From NCBI GenBank assembly GCA_964539615.1, contig CAZIJP010000123.1:1-8178 (forward strand): 8,178 nucleotides of DNA. Direction: 5' to 3'. Below the pieces are notes generated by a model that did no database searches, was not told the DNA's origin, and worked only from the letters and a program-made list of their open reading frames with translations. The translations under genes were made by a program, and so were the position numbers. The stretch comes from CAYRFE01 sp964539615. GTDB taxonomy: Bacteria > Macinerneyibacteriota > Macinerneyibacteria > Macinerneyibacteriales > CAYRFE01. Below are positions 1 to 7,103 of this stretch, piece after piece (the stretch's first letter is position 1; every line of letters begins with the position of its first letter).

Positions 1-882
1 ATCAAGCATATATCGCGGAGAAAATCCATGTTTTTTTATTTTCGCGACTGATGCCGATGAAAAGCGAATGTCGCCCGAGCGTTCAGGCTTAAAATCACAG
101 TTCACGTCTTTCACGGTGATGTCCTGCATTATGTCAATAACGTCAAGGAGGGCTACCGATTTGCCGGTCCCAACATTAAATACCGTGAATGGTTCCGTTA
201 TGGTACTGGCCACAATATTGGCTGATACGACATCTTTTACATAGATAAAATCACGTGTCTGCAGGCCGTCGCCGAAAACCGTAATTGCAACATTTTCTTG
301 CGAAAAGGCTTTCGAGAATATTGACAATACTCCTGAATACGGGGAACGAGGGTCCTGCCGCGGTCCGTAAACATTGAAATAACGCAGGCATGTTATCGAC
401 ATACCGTAAAGCGACGCGTATATTGCGCCTGTTTGTTCGTTTTGCCATTTTGCCAATCCGTAGGGAGAAATCGGAGACGGGTTCATTGTTTCCTTTTTCG
501 GAAGATGAGGATCATTGCCGTAAACAGCGGCTGATGATGCCATGACAAGTTTTTTTACACCGTTTTTCCGGCATGCTTCGAGGACATTCGCCGTGCCGGT
601 AATGTTGATCTCATGATTCAGGCCGGGTTCTTCAATGGAGCGGCCTACCGATACAAGCGCCGCCTGATGAAAGACCGTGTCTACGCCTTTGCATGTTTTT
701 TCGAGAAGCGCTGAATCTCGAATATCTCCCTGTATAAATTCAACATCATTGCGAATCGCTTTAATATTTTCGATTGATCCGGTGGAGAGGTCATCGATGA
801 TGCGTATTTTTTTCCCTTTTTTTACCAATTCTTCCGCAATATGCGATCCGATAAAACCGCATCCGCCGGTAATGCAATACAT
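1..882 (-). CDS. NAD-dependent nucleotide-sugar 4-epimerase (GalE/WbpP-like), C-terminus cut by window edge
   Basis: Extended short-chain dehydrogenase/reductase that probably interconverts UDP-hexoses (UDP-Glc/Gal or the N-acetyl forms) at C4 in the cytoplasm, feeding surface polysaccharide synthesis. The frame is open from ATG (882-880) to the window edge, giving 294 residues. Visible motifs are the Rossmann NAD loop TGGCGFIG (5-12), an acidic pair DD near 30-31 after the second strand, SSAAVYG (116-122) with catalytic Ser about 116, YGLAK (141-145) with catalytic Tyr141 and Lys145, RYFNVYGPRQDP (167-178), and FGDGLQTRDFIYVKDV (203-218), typical of GalE/WbpP-type enzymes. Family members are about 310-320 residues, so only some 15-25 residues should be missing. 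The start is well supported: AAGGAGG (plus-strand 888-894) lies 5 bases upstream and the NAD loop follows directly. The family is secure. Substrate (Glc versus GlcNAc, or a uronic acid form) cannot be settled from sequence alone. Confidence 0.9.
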   Translation of the reverse strand, partial: MYCITGGCGFIGSHIAEELVKKGKKIRIIDDLSTGSIENIKAIRNDVEFIQGDIRDSALLEKTCKGVDTVFHQAALVSVGRSIEEPGLNHEINITGTANVLEACRKNGVKKLVMASSAAVYGNDPHLPKKETMNPSPISPYGLAKWQNEQTGAIYASLYGMSITCLRYFNVYGPRQDPRSPYSGVLSIFSKAFSQENVAITVFGDGLQTRDFIYVKDVVSANIVASTITEPFTVFNVGTGKSVALLDVIDIMQDITVKDVNCDFKPERSGDIRFSSASVAKIKKHGFSPRYMLD

Positions 883-910
883 GGTTGCCTCCTTGTTGTT
901 TCTCCGTTTC

Positions 911-938
911 AGTATAAGCATTTTCGCCGGAATTGCAA
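911..938 (-). promoter_or_regulatory. Candidate sigma70-type promoter for the epimerase gene
   Basis: Read on the minus strand, a -35-like TTGCAA (938-933) is followed after 16 bases by a -10-like TATACT (916-911). A transcript would start near 904, giving a 5' leader of about 20 bases that contains the AAGGAGG site at 894-888. Both hexamers are identical to those of the promoter candidate on the opposite strand. No experimental support; the call rests on consensus match and position. Confidence 0.5.
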
Positions 939-979
939 GCGGAGCGTTATGTATGCCGGAGCGTATAAGCACGAAAATC

Positions 980-1008
980 TTGCAAAGAGAATAATACGGT
1001 TGTATACT
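980..1008 (+). promoter_or_regulatory. Candidate sigma70-type promoter for the CreD-like gene and downstream signalling gene
   Basis: TTGCAA (980-985) and TATACT (1003-1008) are separated by exactly 17 bases. They match the TTGACA/TATAAT consensus at 4 and 5 of 6 positions. Transcription would start near 1015, about 20 bases before the CreD-like ATG, leaving room for the GGGAGG ribosome-binding site at 1023-1028. It diverges from the epimerase promoter, with 41 bases between the two -35 boxes. It is the only well-placed promoter I see for the 1034-6791 gene pair. Confidence 0.55.
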
Positions 1009-1033
1009 ATCACTAATTTAGCGGGAGGTTTTT

Positions 1034-2278
1034 ATGTTAAAACGTCTTATTGCTCTTAGCGTTATCTTCATTTTCACGACTATTGCATGGTTCATACTCG
1101 GCGGTATCACGATGTCGAGAAGCACTGCGCGAACCAGTTCCATGAAGACCGATGTCGAACAACTCTGGGGATCACGGATCGATCAGCGAGCGCCCGAAGC
1201 GTATCATGTGATCACCGAACGCCGCCTTACCGAGACAAATGACAACGGCAAGACCGTTAAAGAATATAAAGATTATGACGTGAAAATATTTCAAGACCTG
1301 TCCGGTACAACGATTAACGCAAAAATGAAATCGGATTACCGGAAACGCGGGTTGATCTGGTATTCAACATTTACAATAGAATTTTCTGCTGCGTATGTTG
1401 TGACCAACACGACAGGTCAACGGCAGGATCTTCTTTTCGATTTCTTTTTCCCCAATGCCAAAGGAAGTTATGATAAATTTGTATTTTCCGTGAACGGCAT
1501 TGCTATCGAAAGGCCTGAAAACATCAATGGCACGATCACAGCCCGTCTTGACCTCAAACCGGGTGAATCTGCGGAAGTATCGGTCGGCTATGTCACGCAC
1601 GGCATGGATTCATGGTCGTATGCATTCAATCAAAATGTCGAACAGCGCCGAAATGTTGCCATATCGGTTGAGACGGATTTTCAAAAGGTCGATTATCCTG
1701 AAGGTACATTGTCGCCGACCACCCCTGCAAAAACAAAAACCGACGGTACCGGTTACATCGTTCAATGGAATTACGAAAGTCTGATGTCGAATCAGGACAT
1801 CGGCATTGAAATGCCGAAAAAGATAAATCCGGGTGATTTTGTTTCAACAATAACCTTTTTTGCTCCGGTTTCATTGTTCTTTTTCTTTTTCCTGATGTTC
1901 ATCATTACTACCATAAAAAAGATCAATCTTCACCCGATGCATTATTTTTTCCTGTCTGCCGCTTTTTTCAGTTTCCATTTGCTTATGGCCTATCTTGCCG
2001 ATCATATTGAGTTGAAGGCGGCGTTTATCATTAGTACCGCAGTGTCGCTATTTCTGGTCATTTCATATCTACGGTTGGTCGTAGGGAAACGTTTTGCGTT
2101 CGTTGAGGCGGGTATCGCGCAATTTGTATATCTCGTCGTCTTTTCGTATGCATTTTTCCTGGAGGGTTTCACCGGACTTACCATAACCGTGCTGAGTATC
2201 ATCACGTTGTTTGTAGTGATGCAGGCTACGGCAAAGATCGATTGGGAAAATCAATGGCGGAGCGAAAAACTCAAGTAA
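1034..2278 (+). CDS. creD: CreD-family inner membrane protein
   Basis: A 414-residue membrane protein resembling CreD, the E. coli inner-membrane protein induced by the CreBC two-component system and linked to envelope integrity and colicin E2 tolerance; its biochemical role is not known. The N-terminus has one membrane segment (about 6-26) followed by the CreD-like pattern SRSTARTSSM...EQLWGS (28-47), then a periplasmic domain (about 27-268). The C-terminus has about five hydrophobic segments (roughly 270-293, 302-322, 326-349, 355-376, 379-400) with family landmarks: NPGDF (265-269), LHPMHYF (299-305), LADHIELKAAFII (321-333) and a terminal DWENQW (403-408). E. coli CreD is about 450 residues. 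The shortfall lies in the periplasmic part, and the usual GP-x-L-x-x-P motif after WG..Q is not evident. ATG 1034 is supported by GGGAGG (1023-1028) five bases upstream and by the expected membrane anchor. The next gene follows after 43 bases, so co-transcription is likely. No creB/creC-like gene is in the window. Confidence 0.78.
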   Translation: MLKRLIALSVIFIFTTIAWFILGGITMSRSTARTSSMKTDVEQLWGSRIDQRAPEAYHVITERRLTETNDNGKTVKEYKDYDVKIFQDLSGTTINAKMKSDYRKRGLIWYSTFTIEFSAAYVVTNTTGQRQDLLFDFFFPNAKGSYDKFVFSVNGIAIERPENINGTITARLDLKPGESAEVSVGYVTHGMDSWSYAFNQNVEQRRNVAISVETDFQKVDYPEGTLSPTTPAKTKTDGTGYIVQWNYESLMSNQDIGIEMPKKINPGDFVSTITFFAPVSLFFFFFLMFIITTIKKINLHPMHYFFLSAAFFSFHLLMAYLADHIELKAAFIISTAVSLFLVISYLRLVVGKRFAFVEAGIAQFVYLVVFSYAFFLEGFTGLTITVLSIITLFVVMQATAKIDWENQWRSEKLK

Positions 2279-2321
2279 CGGAATACATGTTCTTCACTAT
2301 AGATATCGAAAGGTAAAACGT

Positions 2322-5300
2322 ATGAAAATAATTAATAATCGGTATGAGGTGATCGGTGAGATCGACCGGGGTGAGTTCGGTGTGATCTACGAGGTTATAG
2401 ACCGTGCCGATAATGACATCGTCAAAGCCTTGAAAATGTATAATTCCGACAAGCTCGGCGATAACTTTCTGCTGCGTTTCAAAAAAGAATATGCGACACT
2501 CAGCCGTTGTTATATGCCGAATGTCGTGAGAGTGTATGATTTTGAACGCGTAAAACTCATTGACGGCGTATTATTTTCAGGCAAGTACTATTTTTATACG
2601 ATGGAAAAAAGCGAGGGAACCGTTCTAAAACAGTATAAATTCCGTAAAGAAGAACAAAAAAAAGAATTGTTTGAAACGATATTGATCAATTTAAAATGGC
2701 TTCATGCGAACGGGTATGTTCACGGCGATCTCAATGCTTCAAATATTATGATCACTAAAAGCGGTAATATCATCTTCCTTGACATCGATCCAGATGCATC
2801 CGCGGAGAAAGACCTCAAGCGCTTCAAAGAGTTGTGCGAATCCTTTTCCGTGAATTATCATGCCGTTACCCGAAAGCACTGCGGGTGCGAGATGATCGCC
2901 GACCGGTTCAATCTTACCCTGGATTTTCTACCCGATATCTTGCAGGATGTATCAACCTCACAGGATAGCATAGATAAGAACAAAGAACGCGTGAAGATCG
3001 TCAATTGCGCCAGTTATAATCCCGTCTTTTACAGGCTTGTAAGCGGGTATTTTAAATCCACTCTGCAGATAAAAGGTTATGATCCGTACGAGATCATCGT
3101 TTGCCCGAATTTTTATTCATTTTTTACCCATTTGTTGTTCTTATTGCGTAACCGGAAAGAGTATGAATCGATACTTGAAAAAGAATCGTTCATTATTTCC
3201 TATATTGATAATTATACATCTAATCTCAATGATAAAACCGCAGCAAATGCCTTCTCATTCGAGATCCATGATGCATTGCTCAAATTGATCGAGAAATTAT
3301 CGTATGTCTCGCCGCTTGTGTTCATAATCGACAACTATCATTATATTGACGGTAAAAGCCTCGAAGCTTTGCACTATATCTGGAAACATTATACCGGTAA
3401 TTCGGTATATTTCATATTCAGCAGCACCGAATCGGTGAATCGCATTAAAAATAAGACCGTAGCCGTTGAGACCATCAATCTTTTTAAAAGCAAGGATGAG
3501 TTCCTGAAAGATAAAAACAGTTTTTATGAAAAAAGCGGGATAAAAAGTAAGATCGAGCAATTGTTCTTCAATTATGAATTGGATGAACTGCACAAACTTT
3601 TTGAAAGCATGACCACCGAAAATCTATTGACACTTTTAACAAACAGCTCGTATATGAAAAAAATGTGTTCTGCCAACGGTAATAAGATCGTTGTGGATAT
3701 ACGGCATCATGAGGCAATGATCGTTTCTTCTGAGAATGTGATCATGGAACAGATATTCAGCCATGAAAGTATCAAGAAATTATTCACTTTTTTCATTTAT
3801 ATGGATAAACCCGTGCGGATCGACATGCTTGAGATGCTTATGAATGAACCGGTCGAAAAGTATATTTTACTGTTGTTGAAAGCGAATATTTTCTCAAAAG
3901 TTGATGAAAACAGAATATTGCCCTACGACATCGCTGTATATCATGCCGTTCGTGAAAAGATCAAAGAACTGGTGACCGACGAAGATACTCATATAGCGCA
4001 AATATTACAGGTCTACGAGCGATTTGAACAGGATTTGAACGAGAGTGAACGTTTTTTATATGTCTATTACCGTTGTACCGAAGGGAATTATTCGCAGGCA
4101 GCGCAGTGGATAGAGCGTTACTATTTGATCCCGCTGACGGTCAATCATCAATGGCTGATACAGCTTTTTGACGATTACCTCCATGCGCTTTATCAACAAC
4201 ACAGCAATTCTTTCAGTTTCATCGAAAATCAGAAAGACCGGGCATTGTTTGAATTGTTCTATTGTATGCTTCACTTCTACGGCGATATGACGAGGAAAAA
4301 GTCTTTCATTGCGGCCATATTAAAAAATTATACGGATATTTCCGCCATTCTCGTGATCAAGATGTTTAAGATCAAAACGTATATCGATCTTGGCGAGATC
4401 GATGCGATAGAAGCCGACTTGAATTATGTTTATCAGCGGTTTACCGATTTTTCAATCAGTTATCAGATCCTGCTGATGCGCCATCTTGCTATGTATTATT
4501 ATACTAAGTGGGATTTCGCAAAAGCTATTGAATGCGCGCATGACGTGATCCGCTTGATGACCGCCGAATGTGAACCCAAGATCTTTTGGGGATTGATGAC
4601 AACGATATTCAGATCGTATATTTATTTGAATAAATTCAAACGTGCCTATGCTATCGGCGAATATTTACGCAAAAAAGCAGAGGAATCCAAACAGGATCAA
4701 TGGATGTTTATGGTATATAACGCATTCAACATCTATTGGTACAGGCAGCAGGAATATGCAAAAGCGCGTGAGAGCATGGCGAAGGCATTGCTTGCCGCCG
4801 AGAGCACTTATGATTATGAATCCGTCGCTTCGGCATACAACAATATGGGATTGCTGACAGATCGGCCTGAGGACCGTGTCGGGTATTACATGAAGTCGCT
4901 TGAATATTCTAAGGTGACCAATTACCGTGGGTTGTATTTCACTACATTGTGTAATTTATTGTTGTTTTATCACGATACGGTTGATTACCCGAAAATGATA
5001 AGTCTGCTTGAAGATAATGAAAAAATTATTTTTTCTGAAACTAAATCCAATGAAAGTTCTCTGGTCCGCCGTCACCTTCATATCATGTTCTTTTCCTTAT
5101 TGCCGTTGTATTTTTATAAGAAGAGCGATTGGATTCAGCGGTATTTACTAATTCTAGAAAAGATAACATTAAAAAAGGATTCCGCGTTCTATCAATTGAA
5201 AACCGTGACCGAAGGGATATGTAATCATATCATTGATCTGCTGTCTATGAAAACAACCTTCTCGCGTACGCCGTTCATCAATAATATGATACAAATGCTT

Positions 5301-6791
5301 GAGAACAACGGTGAACTAAAAGACGAGGACCACTTTATACTGCGCGCCTATTATACGTGGGTATTACCGTTCATGACCGAAAAAGAGCGCAAACTGCTTG
5401 TGCACCGTTCAATGGAACAGTTTACTGACGGAACGGCGGAGCTCAAACCGTTTGACCGATTTGCTATGTATTATAAACTTCATTTCGATAGTCGGTTACA
5501 AAAAAATGAACGGAAACAACGCTACATCGAATTATATTACTCGCCCATAGAAGATGATTTTTGGGACAGTTTCAGTGATTATTTTAAATATTCGATCCTT
5601 ATTGAATACATGCATATTTGTGCCGATTCGCCGTGCAGGCATTATTCTGTGCTGATGGCACGGGCACACGACTGGTATAAGAAACTTACTACAGCCGTCC
5701 CCGATGCCAATCTTATAAAAGCTACCTATTGGAACGTGCTCATTGGAGAATTAAAACAGAAACTTCCCGATTATGAGAAAATTGTACATGCGAAACTATC
5801 CGCCACGATAAAGAATTACGGAGATTTTAACGCGCTCTATAAAGTTTTTCAAACGGCATATTATGACGAATCGGTAAAAACAGAACGACTTATGCGCGTC
5901 TTGATGGAAGTGCTTCATTATGAGCGTGTCATATTGTATGCTAAAACATCCGAGGGTATCACTGAAGAAGCTCGCTTTCATGACAAGAAAATGTTCTATC
6001 ACCGGTATGAATCAACCGTAGAGTTTCTACCTGAGTTCGCAACAAACAACGATATTGTAATCCGTAATAATTTGAGCGGAACGGTCCGTTCATATATGGT
6101 GATCCCTCTGGTCACCAACCGTGATTACAACCGGCAGAAGTTTCAAAACATCTATTTCCCGCTGAGTGACGACGCCCCCGTTATCCGCGGGTTTATTTAC
6201 TTGGACAGAAAAGTTTCGTGCACAATAAAGTATGACATGCAGAAACTGCAGATACTGATGATGTATCTTTCTCTTTTATGGGAAAACCGTGAGATCGAAG
6301 CAAAATACATGCGTGATCCGCTGACGAAATTATTCTTCAGAGATGTGTTCATATCCAAGATACGGGACTATATTTACAATGACGATCACCGAACAAAGCA
6401 TTTTGTGCTCATGATGATCGACATCGACCATTTCAAAACGGTTAATGACCTTTACGGTCATCAAAAGGGCGATGAAGTGCTTGCCCAAGTGGCGGAGATC
6501 ATCGGGCGTTCCCTCAGGAAAAATGATCTTATCGGCCGGTACGGTGGAGAGGAGTTCATCGTCGCTTTATTGAATCATCATTTGGACGGTGGCATGCGTG
6601 TAGCGGAACGCATTCGTAAAAATATTGAACGATCGAAATTACTGGGCACACTGAGGACATTGACCATCAGTATCGGCGTGGTGGAATATCCGACCGATGC
6701 GATATGGATCGACGAACTGATCTGTAAGGCTGATGAATGCTTGTATCGTGCAAAAAAACACGGACGCAACAGAGTAATTACGGTATTATAA
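2322..6791 (+). CDS. Giant kinase-like / STAND ATPase-like / TPR / GAF / GGDEF diguanylate cyclase
   Basis: Soluble 1489-residue signalling protein with no clear membrane segment; its best-supported activity is making c-di-GMP from GTP. Order: kinase-like domain (about 7-200) with glycine loop GEIDRGEFG (12-20), VAIK-type Lys38, αC Glu56, HGDLNASN (134-141) and DID (154-156); STAND/AAA_16-like ATPase (about 220-470) with Walker B-like FIIDNYHYID (334-343) but no Walker A; winged-helix-like segment (about 474-546); TPR-like helical pairs, clearest at about 640-905; helical region to about 1160; GAF-like domain (about 1168-1322); GGDEF domain starting at DPLT (1332-1335). In the cyclase, Asp1367, Asn1375, Asp1384 and GGEEF (1408-1412) are all present at the spacing seen in PleD, and RKND (1399-1402) is an RxxD inhibitory site. 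The kinase lacks the HRDLKP lysine (Asn138 there) and the DFG glycine, so it may be inactive or closer to APH/Kdo kinases. Start: GAAAGG (2308-2313) sits 8 bases before ATG. Probably in an operon with the CreD-like gene. The TPR and GAF boundaries are approximate. Confidence 0.88.
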   Translation: MKIINNRYEVIGEIDRGEFGVIYEVIDRADNDIVKALKMYNSDKLGDNFLLRFKKEYATLSRCYMPNVVRVYDFERVKLIDGVLFSGKYYFYTMEKSEGTVLKQYKFRKEEQKKELFETILINLKWLHANGYVHGDLNASNIMITKSGNIIFLDIDPDASAEKDLKRFKELCESFSVNYHAVTRKHCGCEMIADRFNLTLDFLPDILQDVSTSQDSIDKNKERVKIVNCASYNPVFYRLVSGYFKSTLQIKGYDPYEIIVCPNFYSFFTHLLFLLRNRKEYESILEKESFIISYIDNYTSNLNDKTAANAFSFEIHDALLKLIEKLSYVSPLVFIIDNYHYIDGKSLEALHYIWKHYTGNSVYFIFSSTESVNRIKNKTVAVETINLFKSKDEFLKDKNSFYEKSGIKSKIEQLFFNYELDELHKLFESMTTENLLTLLTNSSYMKKMCSANGNKIVVDIRHHEAMIVSSENVIMEQIFSHESIKKLFTFFIYMDKPVRIDMLEMLMNEPVEKYILLLLKANIFSKVDENRILPYDIAVYHAVREKIKELVTDEDTHIAQILQVYERFEQDLNESERFLYVYYRCTEGNYSQAAQWIERYYLIPLTVNHQWLIQLFDDYLHALYQQHSNSFSFIENQKDRALFELFYCMLHFYGDMTRKKSFIAAILKNYTDISAILVIKMFKIKTYIDLGEIDAIEADLNYVYQRFTDFSISYQILLMRHLAMYYYTKWDFAKAIECAHDVIRLMTAECEPKIFWGLMTTIFRSYIYLNKFKRAYAIGEYLRKKAEESKQDQWMFMVYNAFNIYWYRQQEYAKARESMAKALLAAESTYDYESVASAYNNMGLLTDRPEDRVGYYMKSLEYSKVTNYRGLYFTTLCNLLLFYHDTVDYPKMISLLEDNEKIIFSETKSNESSLVRRHLHIMFFSLLPLYFYKKSDWIQRYLLILEKITLKKDSAFYQLKTVTEGICNHIIDLLSMKTTFSRTPFINNMIQMLENNGELKDEDHFILRAYYTWVLPFMTEKERKLLVHRSMEQFTDGTAELKPFDRFAMYYKLHFDSRLQKNERKQRYIELYYSPIEDDFWDSFSDYFKYSILIEYMHICADSPCRHYSVLMARAHDWYKKLTTAVPDANLIKATYWNVLIGELKQKLPDYEKIVHAKLSATIKNYGDFNALYKVFQTAYYDESVKTERLMRVLMEVLHYERVILYAKTSEGITEEARFHDKKMFYHRYESTVEFLPEFATNNDIVIRNNLSGTVRSYMVIPLVTNRDYNRQKFQNIYFPLSDDAPVIRGFIYLDRKVSCTIKYDMQKLQILMMYLSLLWENREIEAKYMRDPLTKLFFRDVFISKIRDYIYNDDHRTKHFVLMMIDIDHFKTVNDLYGHQKGDEVLAQVAEIIGRSLRKNDLIGRYGGEEFIVALLNHHLDGGMRVAERIRKNIERSKLLGTLRTLTISIGVVEYPTDAIWIDELICKADECLYRAKKHGRNRVITVL

Positions 6792-6890
6792 CGGTCTTGA
6801 AGGGGAAGCATAGTACCTCAATCTTGAGCTACATTGATAGCTCTCAATATCCCCGTATCAGATAGTGCCAATGTAGTTATCGATTTGTGG
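6792..6890. other. Intergenic segment with overlapping inverted repeats (possible 3' structure or weak terminator)
   Basis: Just after the signalling gene, several mutually exclusive pairings are visible. GAGCTA (6826-6831) pairs with TAGCTC (6838-6843), with TT/AA extending it past a two-base bulge. GGGGA (6802-6806) can close around it with TCCCC (6850-6854). CTACATTG (6829-6836) is also a perfect 8-base complement of CAATGTAG (6869-6876), which would compete with the first hairpin. No U-run follows any of these, so a standard intrinsic terminator is not supported. It could be a Rho-dependent 3' end, an RNA switch-like structure or chance. Confidence 0.3.
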
Positions 6891-6956
6891 ATATTTGCGA
6901 AATGTAAAATAATATGTAATCAATGTGCTTTATGAAGCATAACGCATTTATGATTC

Positions 6957-6988
6957 TTGTAACTGTAATAATAATAACGAATTATAAT
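6957..6988 (+). promoter_or_regulatory. Weak promoter candidate with perfect -10 box
   Basis: A perfect TATAAT (6983-6988) lies in the AT-rich block. The nearest -35-like hexamer, TTGTAA (6957-6962), is 20 bases upstream, longer than the preferred 16-18, and no extended -10 TG is present. It would give a transcript with a leader of about 190 bases before the transporter. AT-rich DNA produces such boxes by chance, so the call is weak. Confidence 0.22.
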
Positions 6989-7024
6989 ACTAAGAAGCTT
7001 AAGTCGAATAGTTGGAATTTTCTT

Positions 7025-7052
7025 TTGACAATAGTTCTTTATCTGATATTTT
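7025..7052 (+). promoter_or_regulatory. Candidate promoter for leader ORF and MFS transporter
   Basis: A perfect -35 consensus TTGACA (7025-7030) is followed by -10-like TATTTT (7047-7052) after 16 bases, or TTTTAT (7049-7054) after 18 bases; each matches TATAAT at 4 of 6 positions. Transcription would start near 7060, leaving a leader of about 120 bases that includes the 11-codon ORF and a possible hairpin over its start. This is the best promoter candidate in the gap. Confidence 0.42.
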
Positions 7053-7103
7053 ATAGCACACGGGCAAGGTTATCGTTTGTGATAATTAATTTGAGATATG
7101 ATT

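Noticed and set aside
677..994. Plus-strand frames overlapping the start of the epimerase.
   Set aside because: They lie opposite a strongly conserved Rossmann NAD-binding region and run through the epimerase's ribosome-binding site and promoter. They are antisense shadows.
1855..1895. T-rich tract coding for a run of Phe in the CreD-like gene, possibly a contingency repeat.
   Set aside because: The tract is interrupted by C and G in every few bases and matches a membrane segment expected at that point in CreD proteins.
2279..2321. Internal promoter for the signalling gene in the 43-base gap.
   Set aside because: A TATAGAT-like sequence is present, but no -35-like hexamer at acceptable distance was seen. 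Co-transcription from 980-1008 is simpler.
2656..2663. Run of eight A in the kinase-like domain, a possible slippage or phase-variation site.
   Set aside because: It encodes ordinary Gln/Lys codons, the frame is intact on both sides, and eight A is unremarkable in DNA of this composition.
6926..6939. TGCTT/AAGCA hairpin with TATG loop as a terminator for the signalling gene.
   Set aside because: The stem is only five sure base pairs, is not GC-rich and is not followed by a T-run.
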